A program made the translations under genes and the position numbers. Shown in pieces: positions 12,429 to 24,006 of a DNA stretch of 64,000 nt (position 1 is its first letter; each line of letters begins with the position of its first letter). The stretch is from Ptychodera flava (Eukaryota; Hemichordata; Enteropneusta; Ptychoderidae): the NCBI RefSeq assembly GCF_041260155.1, contig NC_091941.1, positions 39,628,747-39,692,746 of the forward strand, in the 5' to 3' direction. A model generated the notes under the pieces. It did not search any database and was not told where the DNA came from. It saw nothing but the letters and a program-made list of their open reading frames with translations.

Positions 12429-15400
12429 ATATTGTCGAAAATATGCAAATTAGCACAAAAAAGGCGTTTTTGGTAAAAAATCTTCTCCTTCATAACCGCT
12501 GGTCAGACAGCTTTGATATTTGGTGTTCAGGTCCCTAGGGATGACCCAACTTAGATTTGAAAACATGCAAATTTGTATTTTTAAGGAATTGTTTTGTCAT
12601 GTTTGGTCAAAAATTTATTTCATCAAAACTGCTTGTCTGACAGCTTTGATATTTGGTATACAGGTTCATAGAAATGATCAAAATATGATATATTCAAATT
12701 ATGATGAAATCTGTAATTTTGTATTTTTGGTGCAATTTTTGCCATTTTTAGTCAAAATCTTTGTTTATACTTAATTTTGTATCCATGTCTATAGTAGCTT
12801 CAGGGACATTGGCCCTGTGTTTACATAATTGTACATTTTCCTAAAATGTAATCAAAGACTTTACATACATGATCTAGTTACAAACATGATATGTCGCCAG
12901 CAGAATTTGCATGCTTCAAAATCTGTGTTCATCATTCAAAGGGGCACTTTGTTTATCAGTTTATCTGAACAAATTAACTGAACAGGACATTCAAAGGAGT
13001 CTGAATAAAGGATTAAAATTGCATAAACTGTCATTTTCAGCTGTAATTAAAAGACTTATAGTCAATTTAATTCTATGCACGAAAATTTTATCAGGTTAAA
13101 ATCTGTTGAAAGCAAATATTGCAGTTGTCTCAACAATTTCTCAAATTGTGTGTATATGCACGTTGATAAGCTTTAAGGCATGGATATAAATGGTTTGGCC
13201 ATCTTTTCAAAGTATGCAAATTTGAAAGAGAAAACAGAATTGAAATAAACTGTTTGTTTTGTTTTGTTTTGTTTCTCTGTTTTTCAAACATCTCAGAGCA
13301 TAGGATTTTTCATGCAAAGTTTTGATTATCAGAAATTTATCAAGTGTTCATGGAAGATTTGGTTTTCATAGTTGTAATATAATATTAGGTTCCGTGTAAA
13401 TCTCAAGAAACTACCCATGTTACACTGTAATACTGACTTCCCTCTGGGAAATGTACTGGTTGCTAAAAATTTACAGAAACTCAAAGGAGGAAGCATCTTT
13501 CTAAAACATCCTGGAACTATTATTGAATTATTGCAAAGGTATATCTAATGGATAGTTTATCACATTAAATCTAGATTGAAGATTATACTTTGATAAGTAG
13601 GGAGAAGCCATAACAAGTTATTTAAGACTGTCAGTGGTTGGGTAAAGACATCTAATTGACATTTAAAATCATGAAGCATATATTGTGCAAGTTTTCAGAA
13701 CAGTAAAGATAATGGTTGCATTATATTGTACTGCATATACCATAGCATTAGTTGGTGTTAAGGATTCAACCTCTTAGGATTGATTTCATAGATTGTTGAA
13801 GAGAGATTTCATTATGGGTAAATCCCAATACAACATTTCAATCATCCTGTTTGAAAAGACTTGTATTCCTTTGAGAAATATTCCATTAAAAGAAGTATGT
13901 GATCTACCGGTACAAACACAGCATACTCATAGTGCAATTTATCCTCTGAAAACTGGATTACTGCTTACATTACTGCTTGACTTTCAATAATATTGACAAT
14001 CTATTCCTTCAATGTAGTAGCTACTAGGTGTTGGTATTTGCAAATCACATATTTACTAGTCAGATCATTGATGTAGCTGTTTTGATATTTCTCAGGTTGT
14101 CTTGGCTTTATTGACTATGATGATGTGGAATTAAGTAATCTTCATCGTCAAGTGTTACACACAGAAGATAGAATAGGTGTCCCAAAGTCAGCATCAGCAA
14201 CCACTGCCATCAAAGGGTAAATAAAGCAAAATTCTTACTCATCGATATATAGTCTTCTGTATTTTGCAGTGTATGTTACATATTCATATTTACTGTGTTA
14301 TGGTGCTCAGAAGAGAACAGCAGTACCTTTCGTGGACAGTTAACCTGTTAGTCAACCATCAAATTCATAAAATATAGGAAGTTATTATCAACTTATAGCA
14401 AATTCAGTAAAATTCTGAACTACATACAAAGATTGGTACATGCAAAGATTTATTCAGGAGGGAAGAAATTTAGTTCTAGGGTGCAAACTCAGCAATTTCT
14501 GATGAAAGCCAGCAGGTAAGTCTACAGACATGTAGATTTTGCTGTAATGTCTATGTTCTTGTGAAGTTAAGAAGAAGAAATTGCTTCATATCAAGGGACA
14601 TACTAGGTTTATCAGTGCCATATCACTGGTAGGATTATCATTTCTTACTGTATTTTATAGATTGTTCACACAAAGTACATATTTCAAGAATTGTTCACAC
14701 AGTGTACAACTTTCAGGAATTATTAATACATTAAACTTTCAGAAAGATCATTGTCAGTTATTGATCTCCAGTCCCAGGGTAAGCAGAAAAAATATACTGT
14801 CAGTCTATTTTCTTGGTTTGATTTTTGTCATACACCATCCAAGGCAGGAAGTGTGTAAGTGACATTTTGTTCATTTCTTTTCAGATTGAATTCATCAGTG
14901 TTATGTGTACCATATCACCTTGCCCTCAACAGTTCCAATGCCCTGAGTATCATTTCACGGTATCCTTTTTCACTGACAAAGAGCAAGAAGGCATTTTCCA
15001 CCATCAAATGTGATGGAATTATGATGTGATTTTTTCAGAGGAAAATTCAGTGTTGGTAATGTCCTAAGAGTAAAACATCACATGAAGGCAAAATTTAAAA
15101 GTTCAATTTTAGAGGGGTGGCTGTTCTCACAAATATCATGAACAAAGTTGGCAATCCCATCTTTTCAAATAACTCTAAGAAACTTTAAAATGCAAAAGAT
15201 ACAAAATTTAGGATGCATTGCTTATAAGGCAAAGAAAAGAATTTGTTGCTTGATAGTAACTCCTATCATCAAGAATTCTGGGAATTTTTGTGAATTTTTT
15301 GGGAATTGTGCAAACAAAGTTTGTTCTTTTTATCTGTTCGTCATGCTTCAATAAAAAATGTCATCACCAAAGTCAGGTTGTAAACAATTGCAAATTAATT

Positions 15401-18400
15401 TAATCACTGTAACAAATACCAAAAATGCACATCTCAAAAGTGATTTTCTAAATTTTTATATGCATTTATCATGTCAAATTCTTTACGTCCACAAATTACG
15501 AATAATTCAAATAAATTACTGCCCAGTAAAGTAGATCAATAGATAAGTACCTTTCTCAAAACAACAATTCAGTTTGATGTACAAAAGTTTCATACTGAAT
15601 AGATGTTACCAATAGTATTCTGGACAATTCTTACCAACCACACTGCTACAGGAGTCTTCCAGGACTTTCTTTGTCCTCACTTTAGTAAAATACATTTCTT
15701 GATTTGCTAATGAATAAAGTTACAAATTAGCATGGCATTGCATGCACTCAAAGCTAGTTTGATTGGCACAAAAAAGATACTTTTTAGTTTGTGGATGAAT
15801 ACAGCATGTTTGCTCTCATTGTCATGGTTGATGTGTTCCTGAGTAACTTTGGTAGATTTGACATAGTGTTGGACTGTTCTGACAATGTTGCCACAAGATA
15901 TCTACTGAATGATGCCTGTGTATTGACTGGAAAACCATTAGTATCTGGCAGTGCATTGAGATTTGAAGGCCAGGTAAGTGATTTCTTTCACATAGCTAAC
16001 TTTTGTGTTCATTAGCATATCAATTAGTCATTATCATCTTTTAATCTGAGCTGTCTTTTCTTAAACTTCTTCCAATGTTCTCACATTGAATTAGCACCAG
16101 TAGGTCCCTTGGAAGTGCCTTAAATTTTTTCAAAATTCTAATTTTTAAGGCTAATTTTGCTATTTTAAAACACCAAACTTCTCTGAAACTCCATGTCAAG
16201 TAGCTTTAAACTTTGATTTGTAAGTTGTTCAGCCCATGCAATGCCTAGTTGATTGCTTGAAAATTTAGATTGAATATTTGTAGGAATGATTTCATTCAGA
16301 TTTATTGAAATGATAAATTTCGCATTTACAAAGTTTTGATTATTTTCTCACTTTGGGATCATATGAAGTTATAGAAGCTGCCTGACTAACTGCTTTAATA
16401 TTTAGTACTTCTTAGCTTTTTCTGTGCACTTTAAGAATCAAAGTACTTTTTTATTACTTTGTATAAAATATCACAGCAGAAATGTGTCAGCCGGTAGGTG
16501 AAAAATGTCTCGAAACAATTCTCTTTGAAGATATGAATGCTGAGAGAAAGGAATTATCAGATGTCTTTCCAAAGTGAAGAAACACTGCTGACAACTTTTC
16601 TTTTCATGGAACCTTAAAGTATTAACAAAATCAGAATTGAATGGATACAGGTTCTTTAACAATAGAAAACAAAAGTGAGAAGTAAAGCCAAAAAACATAC
16701 TAATAAGTTCCTTATCCCCAGCCAATACAATCATGATGTGATTTACTTTTCTCACATTCTGCTGACCCTTTTTTCCTAACCTTTAGTATGAGATTACTAC
16801 AACAGTCATCGTATACGGACTACAAAATACTCTCTCTTGCTTTTTGGCATTTAGGGTATCAAGAAACAGCAGCTACATGCTTAGAGTCTATTGGTTCATA
16901 CAATAGCATTTATGGGTATCAAGCAACAGCAGCTACATGCTTAGAGTCTATTGGTTCATACAATAGCATTATGGGTATCAAGCAACAGCAGCTACATGCT
17001 TAGAGTCTATTGGTTCATACAATAGCATTTATTGGTATCAATTAAGCAACAGTAGCTACATGCTTAGAGTCTATTGGTTCATACAATAGCATTTATGGGT
17101 ATCAAGCAACAGTAGCTACATGCTTAGAGTCTATTGGTTCATACAATAGCATTTATGGGTATCAAGCAACAGCAGCTACATGCTTAGAGCCTATTGGTTT
17201 ATACAATAGCATTTATTGGTATCAAGCAACAGCAGCTACATGCTTAGAGCCTATTGGTTCATACAATAGCATTTATTGGTATCAAGCAACAGTACCTAGA
17301 CATGCTTAGAGTCTATTGGTTCATACAATAGCATTTATTGGTAATCAAGCAACAGTACCTACATGCTTAGAGTCTATTGGTTCATACAATAGCATTTATG
17401 GGTATCAAGCAACAGCAGCTACATGCTTATAGAGTCTATTGGTTCATACAATAGCATTTATGGGTATCAAGCAACAGCAGCTACATGCTTAGAGTCTATT
17501 GGTTCATACAATAGCATTTATGGGTATCAAGCAACAGCAGCTACATGCTTAGAGTCTATTGGTTCATACAATAGCATTTATTGGTATCAAGCAACAGCAG
17601 CTACATGCTTAGAGCCTATTGGTTCAACAATAGCATTTATGGGTATCAAGCAACAGTAGCTACATGCTTAGAGTCTATTGGTTCATACAATAGCATTATG
17701 GGTATCAAGCAACAGCAGCTACATGCTTAGAGCCTATTGGTTCATATACAATAGCATTTATTGGTATCAAGCAACAGCAGCTACATGCTTAGAGCCTATT
17801 GGTTCATACAATAGCATTTATGGGTATCAAGCAACAGCAGCTACATGCTTAGAGCCTATTGGTTCATACAATAGCATTTATGGGTATCAAGCAACAGTAG
17901 CTACATGCTTAGAGTCTATTGGTTCATACAATAGCATTTATGGGAATCAAGCAACAGCAGCGACATGCTTAGAGCTTATTGGTTCATACAATATTGTCAA
18001 TCGTTTACCGGTACTCTCAATAGAGTTGTTCAATAAGATCATGTCTTGGAATTTACAACTTTTTTGAAGCTAACTGATGAAAAATGTAGTATCCTTATTT
18101 CTCTTTTGTCTCTCAATAGCTTACTGTTTACAACTACAAAGATGGGCCGTGTTACAGATGTTTATATCCAACTCCACCACCACCAGAAACAGTGACAAAT
18201 TGCTCTGACGGAGGAGTTCTTGGTGTAGGTAGGTCTCTCATACATACTTATCTGAAATCAATGAGACCATAGACCTCTCGAGAGTCTATGATGAGACCAA
18301 TTATTGATATCACAACAAAGACATTGAAAATGAAGTACAAACACTGATTTATGTCTCAAAAGACAGTCTCGCCAGCAAGAAGACAACATTTTGGGGTTAA

Positions 18401-18768
18401 AGACAAAGTGCATTATTCAAATTCCTTGAAAAATTGTGAATATTAAATTTGTAATACTAAAACCTGAGACAGCAAAATGGTTGCAAAAAGCAAAACAAAA
18501 TGGTCATATTTGTAAAGGCCAAATAGTAGGGTTTTGTAGGTTCATGTACTCGATCTAAACAAACTGCGTCAGCATTATTTTCATATTCTCTTGAAAAAAT
18601 GTAGATATAAAAAAACAGCAGTGAGCTACCCTCAAAAGAAAATGTTAATATGTAAAGAAGTACATATAGGCACAATACTGTACTGAACAATGAACTTATC
18701 ATTGTCATCTTGTTACATATCCAAATTTCCATGGCATTCAAATAATTCAAAAATAATAATAATAATTC

Positions 18769-18799
<31 letters not shown>

Positions 18800-21700
18800 G
18801 AACAAATCAGGAGATTTGTTCTTTTTACGTTGGTTGTTGGATCACATTAAAATAAAATATCACTTTACCTCGTTTCAAAACAAACTAGAATGAGAAATGA
18901 ACATATTATTTTCAGAGACCTCATTTACTAAATTTTATACTACAATATAGTTCTGTTACCCTGTCTTATTTAATTTTTTAAGCAGGTCAATTTAATCACA
19001 ATATGGACACAGTACGTATTATCATAAATCATAAATTTTTCAAGTACGTCAATTCCATAACAATCTGGACACAGATATGTATTGTCATAAATCATAATTT
19101 TTTAAGCTGGTCAATTTCATCATATAGAGACAAATATGTATCATGGCGATAATTTTATCCATTTTCAACCGTAGTAGTTCCACGATTTTTTGTACAGTTC
19201 CAGGTATAATTGGATGTATGCAAGCACTAGAAGCAATCAAGATTGCCACAGGAATTGGCCGTATCCTTTTAGTTATGAGACAGGAAGTCTTCAAAAAGTG
19301 ACATGTTTGATGATTCTATAATTGTACTTGGAAACAGAGTCCAGGAGTCGGCACATGCATTATATGACAAGAATAGCAAATACGAAAACTGTCCTATTAA
19401 AAGATTTATCTGACAATGTCAACATCACATGTCATTTTAAACCCAAAGTGAAGCTGGGAAATCATGATCCTTGATATCTCCGTAGACCTACCTGTAATAC
19501 ATGCAAAATCAATTTTTTTTCTTCCGCCTATTTCAAGTCAAAATAAAAATAACATTCTGTACAAAGTACAGTATATTGACATTTCTTCAAGCAAAGCTTC
19601 AAACAAGCAGGGAAATTACTCTCAATTAAGTTTTGGGTCTCTGCAATTTTCATGAAATTTGATGAGAATGTCATTTTCTGATTGAAAATTTAATGGAGTT
19701 GAGTGAACTCAGACATGTTCAAAAGAGAGAGTACACATGCTCTCAAAGCGCAGAATATTATGGCACACTAGAAAGTGAAAAATTGCCAATCATGGAAAAA
19801 GGAAATTGGCATACAAAGTAATTTCCGTGGAGGTCCCAGGAGATAAAATTGATAAAGTGTCATCTTAAAATGTTTCAGCTCCAATCCTTAAGTGTCAATA
19901 TTCAAGTTCCAACCATATACCAAGATTTAGTTTCCATGACAACTTCAATCAGCATCATATTGTCAGAAGCTATTAATGTTTGATGGTATTGATGGCACCT
20001 TCAGAACAATCAAATTGAGATCAAAGAAATCAACCTGTGTGGTGTGTGGCCATAATCCTACAATTACTGAATTGATAGATTATGAACAGTTCTGTGGTGC
20101 TTCAGCTACTGATAAGGTAAGAATTACATATTGTATAGAGTAACAGTGGGTAGGGTTGTGTATTAAAATGACATTCTATAATGTACAGATGAATAGAATT
20201 GTACCAATGACTCATAGTACAGTGTGACAGTGGACTGAATTGTGTCAAAGACACTGCAGCCTAAAATAAGATTCTGTAATTGATAAAAAAATTAATGAAA
20301 TTGATAAAAAATCATCTACATTTGTAGATTCAGTGATTGAATCTTGCAGTCTTTTTGTCATCAGCTTGTATGCCGTGCAGTGATGTTTGATATTCTTGAA
20401 CCCTTCTCCTAGGAAGCAAGAGATATGAACATGGAATGCAGGTTGCGATTGGGAAAGAAAAGGAAATGGGTTTTACATTCAATGTTTTGTTTGTTTCTCA
20501 GACAAAAAGTCTCCTACTTCTGAAAACAAGTGAAAGGATATCAGTGAAAGATTATGCAGAAATCAGACACGAAAGAGTACCGCACATTTTGGTGGATGTT
20601 CGACAGCCTTGTGAACTGGATATTGGTGCTTTACCAAACACTACAAGTATCCTTTAATAATTCCATAATTGTCTTGATAGCTGTAGATGCTATGTAACAT
20701 TTATTATTATGTCATCTATTTACATGTAAACATACCACTGACAAGGTAGTGAGGTGATAGGGCTAACAGGACAAATAATTATTTTTGAATCTGTCACTTA
20801 CCTAAAGTAGTTATTTCTGTATTGACCACAAAAAACAGACTTTGATTTCTGAAGTGAAAAATAATATGGCATGATATTGCAAGTTCGTCAATCTTTAATC
20901 CAGCAGGGCTCTTTGATCATATTTTTTATAGCCTACATAGGTTAAGGCAGTTTTTGTAAAAAATTTCCATTTATACTTAAGACAGTTTTTGTAACAAATT
21001 TGTACTCAATAATTCATACTGTAAAATGAAGTTAAAGTTGATCCAACTTAAAATAGGTGAAAAGATTCCCCTTAAAATGTAAAATCAACTGATTATGTTT
21101 CTTAGATGAGATGTTGGTATTTAAGATTCAATATGGAAAAACGAAAATATTTTGCTTTGATATATTTGCATTATTCTGATATCTTGTAATGAACTTCTGT
21201 TCAAGGTTAAGCCATAGGACATTGCATTGACAATTGAAGTGACAAGATACGTCACTTCCAATCTGATTAAAATCCAGCTGTAGTGATGTGCTCAGTATTT
21301 TCGCTCTTACCGTTGTGGTCGTTTACTTCCGCATAGCCTGGCCTGTAGTGAGGCGAGGCCACGCGGAAGTAAACGACCACAACGGTAAGAGCGAAAATAC
21401 CGAGCACATCACTACAGCTGGATTTTAATCAGATTGGGAGTGACATATCTCCAGTCAGATACCAGAGAGAGCCATATGTCATTAATACCAAACACGTCAA
21501 CAACTACTGTGTAAGTTGGTTAGAAGTACTGAAATCAGATCAATAAGACACAAGAGATAATGTTGTTTGAGAGATAACTGTTGATGTAGGGAGAATATCT
21601 TTCATGAGTGAATGAATGAAATGTTATCAAAAAAAGTTTAGTATACAACATTTCAAGTTACTCTAATTCACTGGGTTTGAAAATACACTAATCAGTTATT

Positions 21701-23903
21701 TAGCTTGCAGTCTATCTGGTACATAAGAAATATTAATTTCTGTCTGATGTAATTGCCCTGATGTTAGTAAATGTTGCTGTGCCATAGAAACTAATAACAG
21801 TGAATACAGAGTAGCCTAAGGGTAGACCCATAATTTCATATTCAACCTCACCTCGTTTTGTTTGTATGCATCAAGACAGTATGCTTGTGTCTGTCCACAT
21901 CAAAACCTTGAGAACTGCATCACCTACCATCTTAGTATTTGGTGATATGAAATTTTAAGATTATTTGTATGATTTTTGGTCAAAAACAGTATTTATCAAA
22001 ACTATCATCTGAAAGCTGTGACATTCAATATACTGGTTCTTAGGGATGTCTGCCATGTAATATTTTAGGGACTATTTTTATGATTTTGAGTCTGAAAGTC
22101 ATATTCTTCAAACAACTTGTCTGACAACTTTTGAATTAGGCATGTTAGTCTCTTGGGATAACTATATTCAGATGTCTTTAAATTGCGATGAAATCCAGAA
22201 GTTTTAATTTTTAAGAATATTTCTGTTAATTTTGGTCAAAAAATTTTATCATACTACTTATCATACTACATATCTACTTATCAGACATCTTGACCATTTT
22301 TTTTAATGCAAGTCCCTTGTGATGACATAGTTTAGATATATGCAAATTATGATGAAATCAGAATGTTAACCATTTTCATGCATTTTTAAGCTTGTATTGT
22401 AAACTAAATGTATAATGTGAGCAACAGTGTCATCGATGTGCGTTTTTATTTTTCCATCTGTTTGTACTTTCTATATCATTTCTGAATGTTTGATGTAAAC
22501 CTATCAGTACCCTTCATCCAACGGAAACCTAAGAAAAGACAGAATCAAAGACAGTTTCTAAGACAGTTACTTATTTGGCAAAATATCCAATGGTCTATGA
22601 TAATAATATCTATTTTGACATGTCGGCAAAACTGCACTTTTACATCAAAATATGTTTTGGCAAAACTGCACTTTTATATCAAAACACGGTGGGCATGAAT
22701 GGAAAGAGTGAAGTTTGAAAAACAAATTTTGTGATTGAAATGGAGAGTGGATTGTGTATCATTGATGGACTCTTTAATTGAATTTTCAGCAATAAATAAA
22801 TACTGTACCCAATTCTTTAACCACCAAATCAGATATTCCAATAAGTGATATTGAAAAGGATAAAGAATTACACAAATTGAGGAAAGAAATTGCTGAATTA
22901 TCAAGAGGATGTGAAATGAACAAAGGAGATGAATTTCCTGGTGTGTATCATGGATAATGAAATCAAACTCTATGCGTGTTTGTGTGGCTATTTTGTCCTA
23001 ACTTAATTTTCAATCAGTAATTTAGTTCACTACCATTACACTGGCTACAGTACCATTGTTGATGTACAGTGATCAAAGTCTATCATGAATTGGAATCAGT
23101 GATGGTTCCTCTTTTCAATCCGCATTCCTGGTCTATTGAATTTGTTTCAGTTGATGTAATGAAAGACATGCTGTGGACTGAAGAATTCAAAAGCTGTACC
23201 AACCTGAATATGCAATTCATAGATATTTCGGTGTTCCACTTTCACAAATTTGATACATTGCAGTTTTGAAATGAAAATGAAGGAAATGCTGTTGGCCATA
23301 ATAAAAATGTTAGACTTCAAATAGAACTCTTCCACTAGCTTTTTGGGAGAAATCAAAAGTCAAAATTCTTTATTCATGGCAGCAAAGTTGTTTCTAAGCT
23401 TTTTGTTTTGTTTCTAAGAGAATGGTCTGATGCTATGACATCAAAAACAAATGCAACTCAAAATGTATGCAACTGAAATATTGAACTTATACCTTCCTTC
23501 CTCCTTTAACTTACACTGAGCCTATCATTAAGTACAGTGCTATAAAATCAGTCTCATTCAAATGCTGACTAACCAACTTTGACTTCTTGTCTTAGTTCTC
23601 ACATCTCTGAGAAAATCACAGTAAAAGGCTTATGTTTTGAATTCTTTGTTTTCATACCATCATGTGTGTTTTGGTATATCAGATAAATATATCATTTGAA
23701 AAATAGCAGTACAATTCTTTGATTTCTATTTGTTTTTTGTTTCAGTGTATGTGGTTTGCAGACTTGGAAATGATTCACAGAAAGCTGTGAAAATCCTACA
23801 AGACAAGCTGAGTGTATCTGATGTACCAGTCACTGTCAAAGACATCCAAGGTGGTCTTATGGCTTGGGCAAAGAAAATTGATCCAGAATTTCCTCAGTAT
23901 TAA
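3095..23903 (+). CDS. MOCS3: MOCS3 / Uba4: adenylyltransferase and sulfurtransferase, 12 exons, 479 aa
   Basis: Exons (coding): 3095-3202, 10411-10594, 11100-11192, 14096-14216, 14885-14959, 15856-15973, 18120-18228, 19204-19260, 19953-20116, 20502-20646, 22833-22940, 23746-23903. All phases join and total 1440 nt, close to the 460 aa of human MOCS3. The family adenylates and then thiocarboxylates MOCS2A (molybdopterin synthesis) and URM1 (tRNA wobble-uridine thiolation) in the cytosol. Visible: an N-terminal coiled-coil-like segment (about 8-36); the nucleotide-binding loop GAGGLG (111-116); NLHRQ (143-147); LDCSDN (199-204); zinc CxxC pairs at 244/247 and 317/320; the E1-like cysteine in TVTNCSDGG (Cys261); and a C-terminal rhodanese domain (about 350-479) with active-site loop CRLGNDSQ (Cys432). 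Both catalytic cysteines and all four zinc cysteines are present, so the enzyme looks functional. The start ATG has A at -3 and G at +4. Introns 5, 8 and 10 are U12-type. Human MOCS3 is intronless. Confidence 0.95.
3521..4149. mobile_element. Foldback-like element with tandem 17-mer inverted ends
   Basis: The left end (about 3523-3680) is a degenerate tandem array of a roughly 17-bp unit like CACCAAAACCACTTCG. The right end (about 4005-4146) is the same array in inverse orientation (GGTGCGAAGTGGTTTTG). The outermost parts read CCCAGACACTTCGCACC and its complement. CATCCCT flanks both sides (3514-3520 and 4150-4156) as a likely 7-bp target duplication. There is no coding capacity; the short ORFs across it come from the repeat. 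It lies in MOCS3 intron 1. Confidence 0.65.
5122..6830. mobile_element. 1.7-kb element bounded by inverted GCGGGYT arrays
   Basis: Nine heptamers GCGGGCT/GCGGGTT run at 5135-5197, and eight of the complementary heptamer run at 6762-6817, so the arrays form inverted ends. The 11-mer AAAGTGGGAGG directly flanks both sides (5111-5121 and 6831-6841), as a target-site duplication would. The interior has no convincing gene. It lies in MOCS3 intron 1. Confidence 0.55.
7744..7775. repeat. Short hairpin CATGGAGGTA...TACCTCCATG
   Basis: A perfect ten-base inverted repeat (CATGGAGGTA / TACCTCCATG) with a short loop. A similar hairpin is at 49147-49182 and one arm recurs near 53906, so it is a small repeat family. 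Confidence 0.5.
7927..8262. mobile_element. Small inverted-repeat element (CTAGCCC...GGGCTAG)
   Basis: GGGTCAACTAGCCCTGC followed by TACGATGCT at the left is mirrored by AGCATCGTACGC then GGGCTAGGGTCAAC at the right. The right part (8197-8252) is itself an almost perfect hairpin. It is non-coding and lies in MOCS3 intron 1. Confidence 0.45.
8620..9560. repeat. GTCCGTCC-type dispersed repeat with internal ~225-bp tandem units
   Basis: Two related heads (about 8640-8710 and 8950-9045) share GTCCGTCCGT and GCAGATATCTCAGACAT. After them, a unit starting GTGACCTTGGTGACC recurs at about 9062, 9289 and 9513, a spacing of about 225 bp, with shared AACTCAGTAACCACAAGTGCT. It looks like part of a dispersed repeat with tandem internal modules. 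No coding region is seen. Confidence 0.6.
12199..12824 (+). mobile_element. Repeat element, family TAGCTACTATAGACTATAG
   Basis: Starts with TTTTTAGCTACTATAGAC and a short palindrome (ACTATAGACTATAGTCTATAG). A (GTAT)n run at 12266-12294 and a long poly-T follow, and it ends with CTATAGTAGCTTCAGGGAC. A second copy lies inverted at 32449-33992 and a partial one at 62726-63088. Internal modules such as CAGACAGCTTTGATATTTGGT recur within it. Non-coding; MOCS3 intron 3. Confidence 0.6.
14960..15855 (+). other. MOCS3: U12-type intron (MOCS3 intron 5)
   Basis: The donor is GTATCCTTTTT, a perfect match to the U12 5' splice-site consensus GTATCCTTT. The acceptor is TAG at 15853-15855. The branch-site candidate TTCCTGAGT (15836-15844) matches 7 of 9 of TTCCTTRAY at a suitable distance. 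Phase 2: the split codon CG/A gives Arg and restores the conserved [11 protein letters not shown]. Confidence 0.75.
16855..17992 (+). repeat. 60-bp minisatellite, about 19 copies
   Basis: The unit is roughly TATCAAGCAACAGCAGCTAC followed by ATGCTTAGAGTCTATTGG and TTCATACAATAGCATTTATG. Copies vary by a few substitutions and 1-5 bp indels. It is transcribed as part of MOCS3 intron 6. The apparent ORFs are a by-product of the unit length being near a multiple of three. Confidence 0.95.
18741..18797. repeat. (AAT)n microsatellite
   Basis: Near-uninterrupted AAT trinucleotides in MOCS3 intron 7. Confidence 0.9.
19261..19952 (+). other. MOCS3: U12-type intron (MOCS3 intron 8)
   Basis: The donor GTATCCTTTTAG matches the U12 consensus fully. 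The branch site TTCCATGAC (19932-19940) matches 8 of 9 of TTCCTTRAY, and its A lies 13 nt from the CAG acceptor at 19950-19952. Phase 1: C/CA gives Pro, joining GIG to [12 protein letters not shown], which follows the family pattern. Confidence 0.9.
21251..21444. repeat. 82-bp near-perfect inverted repeat (hairpin MITE)
   Basis: The arms 21251-21332 and 21363-21444 are complementary apart from about two mismatches, around a 30-nt GC-rich loop. Weaker pairing continues a few bases outward (AGATAC / ATATCT). It has no coding capacity. Transcribed as intron RNA, it would fold into a long double-stranded hairpin. Confidence 0.9.
21840..22400. repeat. Diverged dispersed repeat fragment
   Basis: Phrases such as TTGAGAACTGCATCACCTACC, ATCTTAGTATTTGGTG and TTTTGGTCAAAAA recur, resembling the repeats at 12199-12824 and 63090-63300. 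It looks like an old copy of the same broad family. Confidence 0.35.
22621..22684. repeat. Tandem duplication of about 33 bp
   Basis: GGCAAAACTGCACTTTTAYA followed by TCAAAA occurs twice in direct tandem, in MOCS3 intron 10. Confidence 0.8.
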
Positions 23904-24006
23904 ACTGTTTTGGTAAATACTGTCAAAGACATCCAACGTGGTCTCATGGCTCGGGCAAAGATAAATGATCCAGAATTTCCTCAGTATTAAATTGTTGTGG
24001 TAAATA
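23833..24006 (+). repeat. 87-bp tandem duplication of the MOCS3 C-terminal exon
   Basis: Bases 23833-23919 (last 23 codons, stop and start of the 3' UTR) are repeated at 23920-24006 with a handful of substitutions. The second copy lies after the stop codon and is untranslated. It still reads in frame as a diverged rhodanese tail ending in TAA. Confidence 0.9.

Larger units (their letters stand above)
20647..22832 (+). other. MOCS3: U12-type intron (MOCS3 intron 10)
   Basis: The donor GTATCCTTTAAT is a full U12 match. The branch site TTCTTTAAC (22813-22821) is 8 of 9, with its A 12 nt before the acceptor CAG at 22830-22832. Phase 1: A/AT gives Asn, restoring LPNTTNIP. The intron carries a long hairpin (21251-21444). 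Confidence 0.92.

Noticed and set aside
18088..18119. GTATCCTTA just before MOCS3 exon 7, suggesting a fourth U12 signal
   Set aside because: It lies near the acceptor, not at a donor. As a branch site it is about 22 nt from the AG, and the intron's donor is an ordinary GTAAGT.
19261..19310. Apparent extension of MOCS3 exon 8 reading SYETGSLQ, similar to a conserved SYSGSL stretch
   Set aside because: It is out of frame with the exon. The U12 donor at 19261 joined to 19953 gives [12 protein letters not shown] in frame, a better family match, so the resemblance is chance.
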